From Xylophilus ampelinus (lineage in GTDB: Bacteria > Pseudomonadota > Gammaproteobacteria > Burkholderiales > Burkholderiaceae_C): DNA of 64,000 nt. The stretch lies in the NCBI RefSeq assembly GCF_003217575.1, contig NZ_QJTC01000018.1, positions 23,025-87,024 on the forward strand. The letters are read 5' to 3'. The notes below the pieces were generated by a model, which was given only the letters and a program-made list of their open reading frames with translations, was not told the DNA's origin and ran no database searches. Both the position numbers and the translations under genes were made by a program. This document shows, one piece after another, positions 48,571-58,040 of the stretch; positions within the stretch are counted from its first letter, which is position 1, and the number at the start of each line of letters is the position of its first letter.

Positions 48571-48702
48571 TGTGGAACACTCGGCAGAAGGGGGAGGGGC
48601 CGGCAGGGGCCGGACGGGTATTTTACCGGTGGCGCCCGGTGCCGCATGATCGAGGGGGTGGCCACCCGCGCGCCGCCGCCTTCTTTCGCACCCAGGAGAC
48701 CC

Positions 48703-49215
48703 ATGCACGCCTTCATCCGATGGACCACCCGCGCCGCCGCCGCTTGTCTTTTGCTGGCCGCCCTGGCGGGCTGCGACCCGCAGCGCATCGAGTCGCTGGA
48801 GGAGGGCGTGGCGACCGAGGCCGACGTGCGTCGCGCCTTCGGCGAGCCCGAGCGCATCTGGCCCGAGGCCGACGGCGCCCGCACCTTCGAGTACAACCGC
48901 CAGCCGGCGGGCTTGCGCAACTACATGATCACCGTCGGCACCGACGGCAGGATGCGCGACCTGCGCCAGGTGCTGACGCCCGCCAACTTCGCCCGCCTGC
49001 AGCCCGGCATGCCGGCGCTGGAGGTGCGCCGCCTGCTCGGCCGGCCGATGCAGGAGACGCCGTTTTCGCGCACCACCGAGACGGTGTGGGAGTGGCGCTA
49101 CCTGGCGCCGCCCAACACCTCGATGGTGTTCAGCGCCACCTTCGGCGCCGACGGGCGGCTGCTGCGCAGCGGCAGCCAGGTCGATCCGCGGTCGGAGGCG
49201 CAGCGCGCCGGCTAA
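48703..49215 (+). CDS. BamE/SmpA-like outer-membrane assembly lipoprotein
   Basis: A 170-residue lipoprotein with signal peptide and lipobox L-A-G-C. It has two SmpA/OmlA-like half-repeats: an E-G-V-A-T-E-A-D-V-R-R-A-F-G-E-P unit near residue 37 and an L-Q-P-G-M-P-A-L-E-V-R-R-L-L-G-R-P unit near residue 100, then W-E-W-R-Y and F-x-A-D-G-R. This suggests a BAM-accessory type lipoprotein; it may not be the cell's main BamE. Confidence 0.8.
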   Translation: MHAFIRWTTRAAAACLLLAALAGCDPQRIESLEEGVATEADVRRAFGEPERIWPEADGARTFEYNRQPAGLRNYMITVGTDGRMRDLRQVLTPANFARLQPGMPALEVRRLLGRPMQETPFSRTTETVWEWRYLAPPNTSMVFSATFGADGRLLRSGSQVDPRSEAQRAG

Positions 49216-49341
49216 AGGGCCTGCGAGCGGGTGGAGGCGGCGCCCCGGTTCGCTTACACCGGGTCACACGTCCGCCACCGGCCATCCCTATAACCACCGC
49301 ATCGGCAATGTCTGCCGGCCATCACTTTAGGGAAAAACCCC

Positions 49342-49590
49342 ATGTCCATCATCGGAACCATCCTCGTCGGCCTGATCGTCGGTCTCATCGCACGGGCCAT
49401 CAAGCCCGGCAAGGACGCCATGGGCTGGATCATGACGATCATCCTGGGTGTCGCCGGTTCGTTCCTGGCGGGCTATGTCGGCCAGGCCATGGGCTGGTAC
49501 GCGGTCGGCGAGCCGGCCGGCTGGATCGCATCCATCGTCGGCGCCATCGTGCTGCTGGTGCTCTACAACCTGGTCGCCAAAAAGCGCTGA
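49342..49590 (+). CDS. GlsB/YeaQ/YmgE-family membrane protein
   Basis: An 82-residue protein with three short glycine-rich transmembrane segments and the family hallmark GLIARAIKPGKDAMGW near residue 14, ending L-V-A-K-K-R. These proteins are transglycosylase-associated in name and stress-induced in several bacteria; the molecular role is unclear. A GGGAAAAA site precedes ATG 49342. Confidence 0.88.
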   Translation: MSIIGTILVGLIVGLIARAIKPGKDAMGWIMTIILGVAGSFLAGYVGQAMGWYAVGEPAGWIASIVGAIVLLVLYNLVAKKR

Positions 49591-49621
49591 GCGGCGCTTC
49601 CGGGCCGGGTGCGGCTGGCGC

Positions 49622-51829
49622 TCACCGCACCCGCATGCCCGGCGCGGCACCCTGCCATGGCTCCAGCACATGGATGCCGGTGTGGGCCTTCTCGTCGCCG
49701 TGGCTCGCGGCCAGCACCATGCCTTCGCTGAGGCCGAACTTCATCTTGCGCGGCGCCAGGTTGGCGACCACCACCGTCAGCTTGCCCACCAGCTGCTCCG
49801 GCCGGTAGGCCGAGGCGATGCCGCTGAGGACGTTGCGGGTGGTGGGCCGGCCGTCGGCGCCGGATTCGCCGACGTCGAGCGTCAGCTGCAACAGCTTCTT
49901 CGAGCCTTCCACCGCCTGGCAGGCGACGATCCTGGCGATGCGCAGGTCGATCTTCGCGAAGTCGTCGATGGTGATCGTCGGGGCGATCGGCTCGCCGCCG
50001 GGATGCTGTGAGGCGGTTGCTACGGTTTCGATAGCGTCTCGTCGGCTTTCCGCTAGGGCTGGTGCCTCGAACAATGCATCGAGCTGCTTGATGTCGACCC
50101 GCTGCATCAGGTGCTGGTAGGTGCCGATGGCGTGGCCTGCAGGAAGAGTTTCCCAAACGTCCTTCCATTCCAAAGGCGTAATTCTTAAAAACTGCTCAGC
50201 CTGATCTGCAATTGCGGGCAGGATCGGCTTGAGGCAGAGAGTCAGAATGCGGAAGGCCTGAATCACTACGCTGCACACCTCGTGTAGCAGTGCGTCATTT
50301 GCAGAGTCTTTGGCTAACAGCCACGGCTTGCTTAGGTCAACATAAGCATTTACCTGGTCGGCTGCTGCCATGATGTGCCGGGCTGCAGCTGCAGTGTTTC
50401 GGACTTCGTACTCGGCACTCGAAGACTCGGCGGCGTCGGCTAGCATTTGTGCCAAGACAGACTGATTCTGCTGAGCTTCGTGCGATTGAATATCTACGTT
50501 CGCTTCGCCGTTTTGCCCCTTGGTTTTTGCATACAGCAAGGCTTGATCGAATATTGGCGTAGTCGCTAGCTTTCCTTCGAACTTTTTGTGAATAAATCCG
50601 GCTGCACGACTGGCAATATTCACGTATTTGCCCACCAGGTCGCTGTTGACCCGCGCCATGAAATCGGCCGGGTTGAAGTCGATGTCCTCGTTGCGGCCGT
50701 TGAGCTTGGCGGCCAGGTAGTAGCGCAGCCATTCGGGGTTCATGCCCAGCGACAGGTACTTGAGCGGGTCCAGGCCGGTGCCGCGGCTCTTGCTCATCTT
50801 CTCGCCGTTGTTGACGGTGAGGAAGCCGTGCACGCAGATCTTGTCGGGCGTCTTGCGGCCGCTGAACTCGAGCATCGCCGGCCAGAACAGGGTATGGAAG
50901 GTGACGATGTCCTTGCCGATGAAATGCACCTGCTCCAGCGCCGGGTCGGCCATGTAGGCGTCGTAGTCCTCGCCGCGTTTTTCCAGCAGGTTCTTGAGCG
51001 AGGCCAGGTAGCCGACCGGCGCGTCCAGCCAGACGTAGAAGTACTTGCCCGGCGCGTCGGGTATCTCGATGCCGAAGTAGGGCGCGTCGCGGCTGATGTC
51101 CCAGTCGCCCAGGCCCTCGCTGGTGCTGCCGTCGGGGTTGGTCCGCACGGTGAACCACTCCTTGACCTTGTTGGCCACCTCGGGCTGCACGTGCGTGCCG
51201 TTCTGCGTCCATTGCTCCAGAAATTCGACGCAGCGCGGGTCCGACAGTTTGAAGAAGAAATGCTCCGAATGCTCGAGCACCGGCGGCGTGCCCGAGAGGG
51301 CCGAATAGGGCGCGATCAGGTCGGTCGGCGCATACACCGTGCCGCAGACCTCGCAGTTGTCGCCGTACTGGTCCTTGGCGTGGCACTTGGGGCATTCGCC
51401 CAAGATGTACCGGTCGGGCAGGAACATGTTCTTCTCGGGGTCGAAGAACTGCTCGATGGTGCGCGTCTCGATCAGGCCCGCGGCCTTCAGGTCGCGGTAG
51501 ATGGCCTGGGCCAGCTGGTGGTTCTCGGGCGCGTCGGTGCTGTGCCAGTTGTCGAAGGCGATGTGGAAGCCGTCGAGATAGGGCTTGCGGCCGGCCGCGA
51601 TGTCGGCCACGAACCGCTGCGGCGTCTTGCCCGCTTTTTCGGCCGCGATCATGATCGGCGCGCCGTGGGCGTCGTCGGCCCCGACGAAGTTCACCGCCGC
51701 GCCCTGCATCCGCTGGAACCGCACCCAGATGTCGGCCTGGATGTACTCCATGATGTGGCCGATGTGGAAATTGCCGTTGGCGTACGGCAGGGCGGTGGTG
51801 ACAAAAAGGGTGCGGGCAGGAGACGGCAT
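49622..51829 (-). CDS. metG: Methionyl-tRNA synthetase
   Basis: Charges tRNA-Met. The 735-residue protein has the HIGH motif ([11 protein letters not shown]), the zinc-knuckle cysteines ([18 protein letters not shown]), the KMSKS loop ([11 protein letters not shown]) and a C-terminal tRNA-binding OB domain ([12 protein letters not shown]). Two oddities: the linker before the OB domain (about residues 590-605) is encoded by a copy of the dispersed repeat, and bases about 50160-50620, coding for the end of the catalytic core and anticodon region, have markedly lower GC than the flanks. The frame is intact throughout, so the gene should be functional. Confidence 0.96.
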   Translation of the reverse strand: MPSPARTLFVTTALPYANGNFHIGHIMEYIQADIWVRFQRMQGAAVNFVGADDAHGAPIMIAAEKAGKTPQRFVADIAAGRKPYLDGFHIAFDNWHSTDAPENHQLAQAIYRDLKAAGLIETRTIEQFFDPEKNMFLPDRYILGECPKCHAKDQYGDNCEVCGTVYAPTDLIAPYSALSGTPPVLEHSEHFFFKLSDPRCVEFLEQWTQNGTHVQPEVANKVKEWFTVRTNPDGSTSEGLGDWDISRDAPYFGIEIPDAPGKYFYVWLDAPVGYLASLKNLLEKRGEDYDAYMADPALEQVHFIGKDIVTFHTLFWPAMLEFSGRKTPDKICVHGFLTVNNGEKMSKSRGTGLDPLKYLSLGMNPEWLRYYLAAKLNGRNEDIDFNPADFMARVNSDLVGKYVNIASRAAGFIHKKFEGKLATTPIFDQALLYAKTKGQNGEANVDIQSHEAQQNQSVLAQMLADAAESSSAEYEVRNTAAAARHIMAAADQVNAYVDLSKPWLLAKDSANDALLHEVCSVVIQAFRILTLCLKPILPAIADQAEQFLRITPLEWKDVWETLPAGHAIGTYQHLMQRVDIKQLDALFEAPALAESRRDAIETVATASQHPGGEPIAPTITIDDFAKIDLRIARIVACQAVEGSKKLLQLTLDVGESGADGRPTTRNVLSGIASAYRPEQLVGKLTVVVANLAPRKMKFGLSEGMVLAASHGDEKAHTGIHVLEPWQGAAPGMRVR
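50017..50065 (+). repeat. Dispersed repeat, copy 6, inside metG
   Basis: TTGCTACGGTTTCGATAGC, then CGTCGGCTTTCCG and GGGCTGGTGC. It lies in the metG linker and is read in frame on the minus strand as [18 protein letters not shown]. Confidence 0.65.
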
Positions 51830-51940
51830 CGGGAATCGGCTTTCGGGCAAGGGCGCGCCGCAGAAGGGCGGGCCCGCGATTTTAGGATGCCGTTCGCCGC
51901 CCGCCCCCTGGCGCCCGCGGCAGTTCGGGTTGTCGCGCCC

Positions 51941-54900
51941 TCAGGACAGGTAAGCGCCGGCCGCCAGCTGTGCGTACGGCGGTTTCTCCAGGTACGGCAT
52001 GCCGGCCGTATCGGCCGCGGGAGCCGGGTTGAACGCCGCCATGGCCTCGATCAGCAATGCCGTGCTGGAAAAAGCGGGGTAGGGCTGCGGCGCAGCACCC
52101 GCCCAGGCGGCGTCCTCCCGGTACGGCAGCAAGCTCGCGATGACGAGCGAGCTGTCGTGCACCAAAGCGTTCGATGCGGTGATGTCGGCGCTTGCAGCGC
52201 TCATCTGGGTGCTGCCGAGGGTCTGTTGGGGGGTGTCGAGCTTGGCCTGGATGTCGGCTAGGCCCCAGACGGTGCCGTCGTCGAACGCGACCTGCTGGAC
52301 GGGATTGGACTTGTTGGCGGGATCGTTGCCGTTGAAGAAGTAGCGCACCGTCACCTTGTCGGTGGTGCCGGCGATCGACAGCACCAAGCTCTCGTAGCCC
52401 GAATCGTAAATGCGCTGGACGTTCACTTCCGAGGGCGCCACGCCGCTCTTGAACCTGATCGTGTTGAGTTTGGCGGCCGTCTCGTCGTAGTAACCCTGGA
52501 CGATGTCCTGGCCATCGCCCCTGCCGAACAGGTAGACGTTGTTGCCGGTGCAACCGGTCAGGCTGTCGTCGCCGGCGCCGCCGATAAGGGTGTCGTCTCC
52601 TGTGCCACCGAACAGCGTGTCGTCGTCCGCGCCGCCATCGATGCTGTCGTCGCCATCGCGCCCGTAGATGGTGTCGTTGCCGCCCAAGCCGGTGATGGTG
52701 TCGGCCGCTCTGGTGGCGGTGATGGTGTCTGCAGTAGCAGTGCCCGTCAAAAACTTGGCCACGATCGTGGCGGTGTCCCACACCGTGCCGTCGTCGAAGC
52801 GAAGGTTCTCGAACGCGCAGCCGGTGGTGGCGTCCTGATCGAAGTAGCTCTGGATGTCGAGCCGGTCGTCTGTGCCCTTCAAGGAAATGACCAGGTCGTC
52901 GCCGGACCGCGCGAGAACGACATCGGCGATGCCGATGCCCTCGCCGAGCTGTACGGTATCGGCATCGGTGCCGAGCGCGTACGAGTCGTAGTTGTAGACC
53001 GTGTCCTGTCCCGAGCCCTTGCCGAACAGGTAGGTGTCGCTGCCGGAGCCGCCGCCGAGGTAGTCGTTGCCCGCGCCGCCGTCGAGCGTGTCGTTGCCGT
53101 CCTCGCCGCTCAGGTAGTCGTTGCCAACGCCCCCCAAAATCACGTCGTTGCCCGCGCCGCCGTAGAGAGTGTCGGCACCTTCCGCGCCCCGCAAGCTGTC
53201 ATCCCCCGCGCCCGCGGAAAAACTGTCGTTGCCGCCGCCCAGATAAATATCGCCCTTGTCGGAGCCGGTGTCGGTGCCTTCCAGGTAAATATTCAAACTG
53301 GAGAGTTCCGCCCGCAAGGAAGAGTCCGCGGACAGACGCTCGGTCCACTGCGCAAGCGTGCCCAGTCCGTCGAAGCCCACTGCTGTCAAAGTGGCGTTTT
53401 CGTAACGGTCGAGATCGACCAGATCCAGCAGGGCATCGCGCGCGTTGGCCGCCCTGTGGGTTTCCAGCATGGAGGCCAGTGCGGAGGTGTCGAAAGAAAT
53501 TCCTTTCTCGTCGACCACTAAACTAACCGTATCGAGGTAAGGCTTCAACCGGGTTTGGGAGACGAGCGCGCCATAGACACCCTCCCGCAGCGACGCATAC
53601 GCTTGCCCGAGAAGCTTGTTGACCGGTTCGGGCAAGAAAACCGCATAGCCATCTACACCGGTGGTATTGCCCATCGAACTGGCAGCCACGAACCGGTCCA
53701 GCACCGTATCGCCGTTGAATGCTTCGAGTGCAGCCACCTCCGGACGGTTCTGGAGGAATTTATCGGCAGCGCTCACCGACCAGGTAGAAAATTCATTTTG
53801 ACCCAGGTTCCCTCCTGCGCCGCCGAAGAAATAGCCTTTGATCAGGCCGGCACCCATGAGCATTTTGCCCAGAGCATCCGCCCGGACCGAAGGCGCGCCA
53901 GAAACACTCCGCCAGTCCAGATGCTGCGCATCCAAGGCAGCACCAAAGGTCCTTTCAAATCCGGGATCGTCCGTGATAAAGCCGAAATCCGTCCGGAAAT
54001 TGGAACCTGACTGCAACCGGTCCGCACTGCCCGGCACCCGCTTCGCCGTATCGGCCCATGCGCTGATCACACCATCCAGCAACGCCATTTGCGCATCGCG
54101 CGTCGTGGCCGCCGCATACAGCGCCACCTTCTCACGCAGCACCGCCGCCTTGTCCCCGGGCAGGCTCATCGCCTGCTGCAAATCCCGCACCCAGCCGCTG
54201 CCCCCCACCTGCGGCAAAGCCGCCGCCGCCGCCGTCACGGCCGGATCGTCGGAAAACTTCCGATAAAAGTTATTGCTCGCCAACAGCAGACTGCCCGACA
54301 CCTCCGCCACCCCGCTCGTGCCCCGGCTGCCGTCGGTGCGGGTGAAACTGCCGGTCCAGGGCTGCGTATTGCCATGGCCCAGGTCCACCGTGCTGGCCTG
54401 GCCCGCCACATTGATGCTGGCGACCCCCATATCCGCCAAGGTATGCAGCTCGCCCGCCTGGCTGATACCGTCCTGGTTCGTGTCCTTCCAGATCCGCAGC
54501 TGCGCATACACCGCGTCGTTGGCATCGATCGCGCCGTCGCCATTGGCGTCCTGCGCGGCCAGGGCCTCGTAGCCGTTGGCATAGGTGTGCGCCTGCCCGT
54601 CGCCGGTATCGGGCTTCAAGGTCTGGTCGCCGAACAGCTCGCGGCCCGAATCGATGGCCCCGTTGCCGTTGCGGTCCAGCACCACGAAGCCGTCGTCCGG
54701 GCCGATCCAGCCGGTCGCGTTCCTGGTGCCGTCGCCGTCGTGGTCGAACAGGATCGGGTGGGCCGGGTCGATCCCCACCGCTTCGATGCCGTCGCCGTCC
54801 AGGTCCAGCACCAGGGGGTCGCGGGGTGGGGTCCAGCCGCGGGCGGCGTTGAAAAGGTCATTGACGGTCCGCGCCATCGTGCGGCCCCAATCGCCCAGCG

Positions 54901-55573
54901 TGCCGGACCATGCGTTCGACACCGCGTTGGCGAAGCGCCCCATCTGGGCCCAGTTCGCCACGCCCGGCACCTGGTCGATCCAGTCTTGCGCCATCTTCCG
55001 GAGAGCCGCATCCGGCGATACGCTCGCATGCCCCACGGTATTGGCCAGCCCGGCGCTGACCATCAGCGCATCGATGCCGCTGCCGCCTGAATCCCGGATG
55101 CGGGCCCAGGCGTCCTCCACCGCCTGGTCGCCTCGCTGGCGGCGGATGATCTCCATCGGGACGTTCAGCGTCCAGTTGTCGAGGGTGAGGTGGTTTTTTT
55201 CGAAGGCTTCTTTATGGAAAGCGGCAGTTTCCTTGAATTTCACATCGCGGCTCAAAATGCCATTTTCATTCTTTGCGATTCCAATCAATTTATTGATATA
55301 TCCAAGCGCCATGTCCATGCGGATATTGTCGACCTGCGCGGGCGTCAGATTGCGACAGGCATCCCCGCCGAGCCCGATCATGGCCGTGCCGCTGAGATAA
55401 TCCAGCGCCGACTGTCCCGTGATGCTGTTGCCGGTGGCCACGCCCAATGCCCAGCCTGCGTAGTGGTAGCCCTGGGAATTCAGATCGGCGTACACCGTTC
55501 GAGCGGCGTCCATGCCTCCAGATTTTATGGCACCACGGTACGATATCAGTTGCGAAACTGTGAGATTGTTCAT
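51941..55573 (-). CDS. Large RTX calcium-binding secreted protein (RTX-A)
   Basis: A 1210-residue protein with no Sec signal, as expected for type I secretion. Residues 1-240 are a domain I do not recognise (possible effector part). Residues about 250-330 hold FrpC-like calcium loops (DLDGDGIEAVG, DHDGDGTRN, DRNGNGAIDSG). Residues about 774-850 and 958-1011 are RTX nonapeptide blocks (G-G-x-G-x-D-x-L), each followed by an F-D-D-G-T-V-W motif of the haemolysin-related domain. The C-terminal 100 residues are the probable secretion signal. It is the last and only intact RTX gene of the locus; an upstream membrane protein may protect the producer. Loops of lower GC alternate with GC-rich parts. 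Confidence 0.9.
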   Translation of the reverse strand: MNNLTVSQLISYRGAIKSGGMDAARTVYADLNSQGYHYAGWALGVATGNSITGQSALDYLSGTAMIGLGGDACRNLTPAQVDNIRMDMALGYINKLIGIAKNENGILSRDVKFKETAAFHKEAFEKNHLTLDNWTLNVPMEIIRRQRGDQAVEDAWARIRDSGGSGIDALMVSAGLANTVGHASVSPDAALRKMAQDWIDQVPGVANWAQMGRFANAVSNAWSGTLGDWGRTMARTVNDLFNAARGWTPPRDPLVLDLDGDGIEAVGIDPAHPILFDHDGDGTRNATGWIGPDDGFVVLDRNGNGAIDSGRELFGDQTLKPDTGDGQAHTYANGYEALAAQDANGDGAIDANDAVYAQLRIWKDTNQDGISQAGELHTLADMGVASINVAGQASTVDLGHGNTQPWTGSFTRTDGSRGTSGVAEVSGSLLLASNNFYRKFSDDPAVTAAAAALPQVGGSGWVRDLQQAMSLPGDKAAVLREKVALYAAATTRDAQMALLDGVISAWADTAKRVPGSADRLQSGSNFRTDFGFITDDPGFERTFGAALDAQHLDWRSVSGAPSVRADALGKMLMGAGLIKGYFFGGAGGNLGQNEFSTWSVSAADKFLQNRPEVAALEAFNGDTVLDRFVAASSMGNTTGVDGYAVFLPEPVNKLLGQAYASLREGVYGALVSQTRLKPYLDTVSLVVDEKGISFDTSALASMLETHRAANARDALLDLVDLDRYENATLTAVGFDGLGTLAQWTERLSADSSLRAELSSLNIYLEGTDTGSDKGDIYLGGGNDSFSAGAGDDSLRGAEGADTLYGGAGNDVILGGVGNDYLSGEDGNDTLDGGAGNDYLGGGSGSDTYLFGKGSGQDTVYNYDSYALGTDADTVQLGEGIGIADVVLARSGDDLVISLKGTDDRLDIQSYFDQDATTGCAFENLRFDDGTVWDTATIVAKFLTGTATADTITATRAADTITGLGGNDTIYGRDGDDSIDGGADDDTLFGGTGDDTLIGGAGDDSLTGCTGNNVYLFGRGDGQDIVQGYYDETAAKLNTIRFKSGVAPSEVNVQRIYDSGYESLVLSIAGTTDKVTVRYFFNGNDPANKSNPVQQVAFDDGTVWGLADIQAKLDTPQQTLGSTQMSAASADITASNALVHDSSLVIASLLPYREDAAWAGAAPQPYPAFSSTALLIEAMAAFNPAPAADTAGMPYLEKPPYAQLAAGAYLS

Positions 55574-55597
55574 GATTGATTTTTGGTAATGAATAAA

Positions 55598-56461
55598 TTA
55601 CTTTTGCGCATTCACTGCAAAACCCAAGACGGTATTTTTGACCTTTTCTTGAATCTGCTGCCATTCGGGGAGTAGGCCCCGGCGATAGCCAACGGTGACT
55701 GACGTATGCATCTCTGGTTCCAGGTCAAAGTGTTGCTCGCATGGCGCTGATGGAATTTGCCGATTGCTGCAACTGATGTAGGTGGTTATTTTCCCATCGC
55801 CTCCCCTTTTGATAAATACATCTTCGGCATCTTTATCCTCGCGGGCAGGCTTGCCTTCTTTGGGTTCCACGCCCACAAGGGCGTATACCTCCAGTCCATA
55901 TTCGTTCTCCTTCAACTTTTCATATCGATCAAACCAGTAGCCAGATTTTGAATTGATAGTGCCATTCCCTATTCGGTCAGCACTCCCGGCGCCTCTATAT
56001 ATTTCGCCAGAATTAAAGCCAACATCAAGCCATTGGTCAGTCGCCAGCCTCCTTTTTCTATAGTCCTCCCATAATTCAGGCGTGCTCTTGCCTGCCATGT
56101 CGGGATAGCGCACGTCAAAGCCAAAACTCGCGATCCTGGACTCCGGCGTCCTCACAGGCTTCGGCCCCTTTCGCTTTTCCCCCCAGCCCGGGTCGCCGTC
56201 GTATTCCACGTACTCCGCGAAATACGGCGGGATCGCCACGGGCACCCCGCCCAGGTTCGCGCGCACCGTGCGGTCGGTGTATTGCGCCGCCGCCATGTCC
56301 GGCGACTGAAAGCCCGCGGCCAAGGCGTTGAGACCGAGGCTGGACCATCGCCAGGTCGCGTACCCCATGACCAGGACCATGGCCAGTACCACGACCACCA
56401 GCGGGACGACGATCCACCGCCCCTTGTGCGGTACCCTGCTTTTCTTTGCAGCCAGATCCAT
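55598..56461 (-). CDS. Membrane-anchored periplasmic protein, candidate immunity factor
   Basis: A 287-residue protein with a basic N-terminus, one transmembrane helix (about residues 17-37) and a periplasmic domain of about 245 residues with Y-V-E-Y-D-G-D-P and several Trp and Tyr. It begins downstream of an RTX-gene scrap and ends 24 bases before RTX-A. Position and topology resemble immunity proteins of secreted antibacterial effectors, but no named family is recognised. The GC of its 3' half is low. Confidence 0.6.
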   Translation of the reverse strand: MDLAAKKSRVPHKGRWIVVPLVVVVLAMVLVMGYATWRWSSLGLNALAAGFQSPDMAAAQYTDRTVRANLGGVPVAIPPYFAEYVEYDGDPGWGEKRKGPKPVRTPESRIASFGFDVRYPDMAGKSTPELWEDYRKRRLATDQWLDVGFNSGEIYRGAGSADRIGNGTINSKSGYWFDRYEKLKENEYGLEVYALVGVEPKEGKPAREDKDAEDVFIKRGGDGKITTYISCSNRQIPSAPCEQHFDLEPEMHTSVTVGYRRGLLPEWQQIQEKVKNTVLGFAVNAQK

Positions 56462-56563
56462 TATCCGAACTCCCTTTCACGTCGAAATAACACCGAGAAA
56501 TCCATTTTTTAGGTCAATTGCGGGCCGTATGTCTGCGGCTTTTTTCCGGCCAGATACGCAGCT

Positions 56564-56719
56564 TCAGTCCATATGAATGGCTTCCCGCAAATCCCGCACC
56601 CAGCCGCTGCCCTTCATCTGCGGCAATGCCGCCGCCGCCGCCGTCACGGCCGGATCGTCGGAAAACGCCCGATAAAAGTTATTGCTCGCCAACAGCAGAC
56701 TGCCCGACACCTCCGCCCC
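56564..56719 (-). pseudogene. Orphan fragment duplicated from an RTX-A-like gene
   Basis: Fifty codons that read A-E-V-S-G-S-L-L-L-A-S-N-N-F-Y-R, then F-S-D-D-P-A-V-T and G-S-G-W-V-R-D-L-R, ending in a stop. It matches RTX-A at about 54180-54305 nearly base for base, with a few changes and no start codon. It is a remnant of a second RTX gene or of a recombination event, directly upstream of the membrane-anchored protein. Confidence 0.85.
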
Positions 56720-56760
56720 GCATTAATGTAAGTGTTGGATATATTTTTCATAAATTCCCC

Positions 56761-57267
56761 TTAATTTACTAAAGAAATATTTTCACGAGTGAGAATGGCA
56801 TCACGAGCTAGGTAATTGTCAGTACATCCCCCGCTAAATAACATTGGGCGACGCGAACCCATACTTAGAGGCGTATGGCGCATTAGCCACCCACCGTATG
56901 CGAAATAGTCCTTGTGATGAATCACGACTTCACCACTATCTACGTCGCGATAAACATGCTCCTTTATCGATCCAGGCATAAGTGTTCCGCTCAGTGGTCG
57001 ACTATCTCCCAATTCAAGCTTCACCCGCTTGCCCCGTGCCTTAGATACATCCGCTCTTTCAATACCATTGGCCTTGCACAGTGCTTCAAACTGGTACTTT
57101 CCGATGACCTCATCTGCGAATGTGGATGCCAGTAGAGCAAGAAAAACTCCGAATTTCACAGCGCTACGCCAGGCCAGGTTAGGCACCAAATTGCCCAGTG
57201 TCTTTGCCAACCATGCGCAGCCCCAAAGGCATAATGCCAAAGCTGTCAGAAATATTAAGCCACTCAT
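56761..57267 (-). CDS. Two-TM protein paired with the lipase (candidate immunity)
   Basis: A 168-residue protein with two N-terminal transmembrane helices (about 4-22 and 36-52) and a soluble remainder starting D-E-V-I-G-K-Y-Q-F-E-A-L-C-K-A-N-G. Its ATG overlaps the lipase stop (ATGA). It is paralogous to the protein at 58041 (shared D-E-x-x-G-x-x-Q-F-x-x-L-C-x-A-N, then A-R-G-K). Low GC compared with the core genome. Immunity function is inferred from pairing and topology. Confidence 0.65.
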   Translation of the reverse strand: MSGLIFLTALALCLWGCAWLAKTLGNLVPNLAWRSAVKFGVFLALLASTFADEVIGKYQFEALCKANGIERADVSKARGKRVKLELGDSRPLSGTLMPGSIKEHVYRDVDSGEVVIHHKDYFAYGGWLMRHTPLSMGSRRPMLFSGGCTDNYLARDAILTRENISLVN

Positions 57268-58016
57268 GCGGAAAACCTCATGTTCGGGTTGTTTGCAGGT
57301 GTGGCGTAAAATCTATCTGTAGACAGGTTAAAGTATTTTTTTTGCTCGGTGCCGTTGGGAAAGCGGGCAAGACCGAGATCGGCACCCAAAAGCTTCTGCA
57401 GGCTGGCGAATACCGCTTCGCTGCCCGGTGCGAAACCGGCGCTATTGAACGTACTCGTGTGCGACACGTTGGCTTGCTTGCCGAACAAGCGGGTGAAGGC
57501 GCTGGCGAGATAGCCCCCCAGGCTGTGGCCGTTCACTTCGACGCCCGCGGCCAGGTCGGATGCGGTGACCAGCCCTTGCCCTGGAACCGATGGCGCCAGT
57601 ACGTACAGCGAGCCCAAGGCTTGGATTTGCGTTGCGTTTTGCCCTGCGGGCGTCGAAACCCGAAGCCACCAGTTGATCATGTCCGTCACCTGGGCGCGAG
57701 CATTCCCGGTCAGGGCCAAATCGCCATCGACCAGGAAATCTGTGAGCTGCTGCGTACCGCGCATGGACACATAGACCTTGCCATTCGCGTCTGGTGTTCC
57801 ATCTGCGTGATTGGCTCTCCAGACGGTCGCGTCGAAGCTGCTGAGGGAAGATTCGGTTTGTGTGACTACGCTGAAGTTTTCGCTGATGTACTCGGCCAGG
57901 GGTTGGGTCATGCGCTTTGTGAGCGCGTTGCTCAAGTTATTGGCTATTTTTAATCCGTCAATATATGAAGCATTTGCCAATAGTGCATTTGTGTAGGCGT
58001 CGCTAATTTTTGTCAT
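57264..58016 (-). CDS. Lipase-like alpha/beta-hydrolase, candidate effector
   Basis: A 250-residue protein with the class-3-lipase-like nucleophile elbow GHSLGG near residue 165, V-S-M-R-G-T-Q near residue 85 (oxyanion region) and N-terminal helices MTKISDAYTNALLANASYIDG as seen at the start of RTX-type lipases. The sequence stops at R-F-Y-A-T-P-A-N-N-P-N, before the expected catalytic His region and without RTX repeats, so it may be a truncated or repeatless form. The next gene overlaps its stop and encodes a two-TM protein, an effector/immunity-like layout. Confidence 0.75.
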   Translation of the reverse strand: MTKISDAYTNALLANASYIDGLKIANNLSNALTKRMTQPLAEYISENFSVVTQTESSLSSFDATVWRANHADGTPDANGKVYVSMRGTQQLTDFLVDGDLALTGNARAQVTDMINWWLRVSTPAGQNATQIQALGSLYVLAPSVPGQGLVTASDLAAGVEVNGHSLGGYLASAFTRLFGKQANVSHTSTFNSAGFAPGSEAVFASLQKLLGADLGLARFPNGTEQKKYFNLSTDRFYATPANNPNMRFSA

Positions 58017-58040
58017 ATCGTCTTCCTTGCTTTTTAAAAA

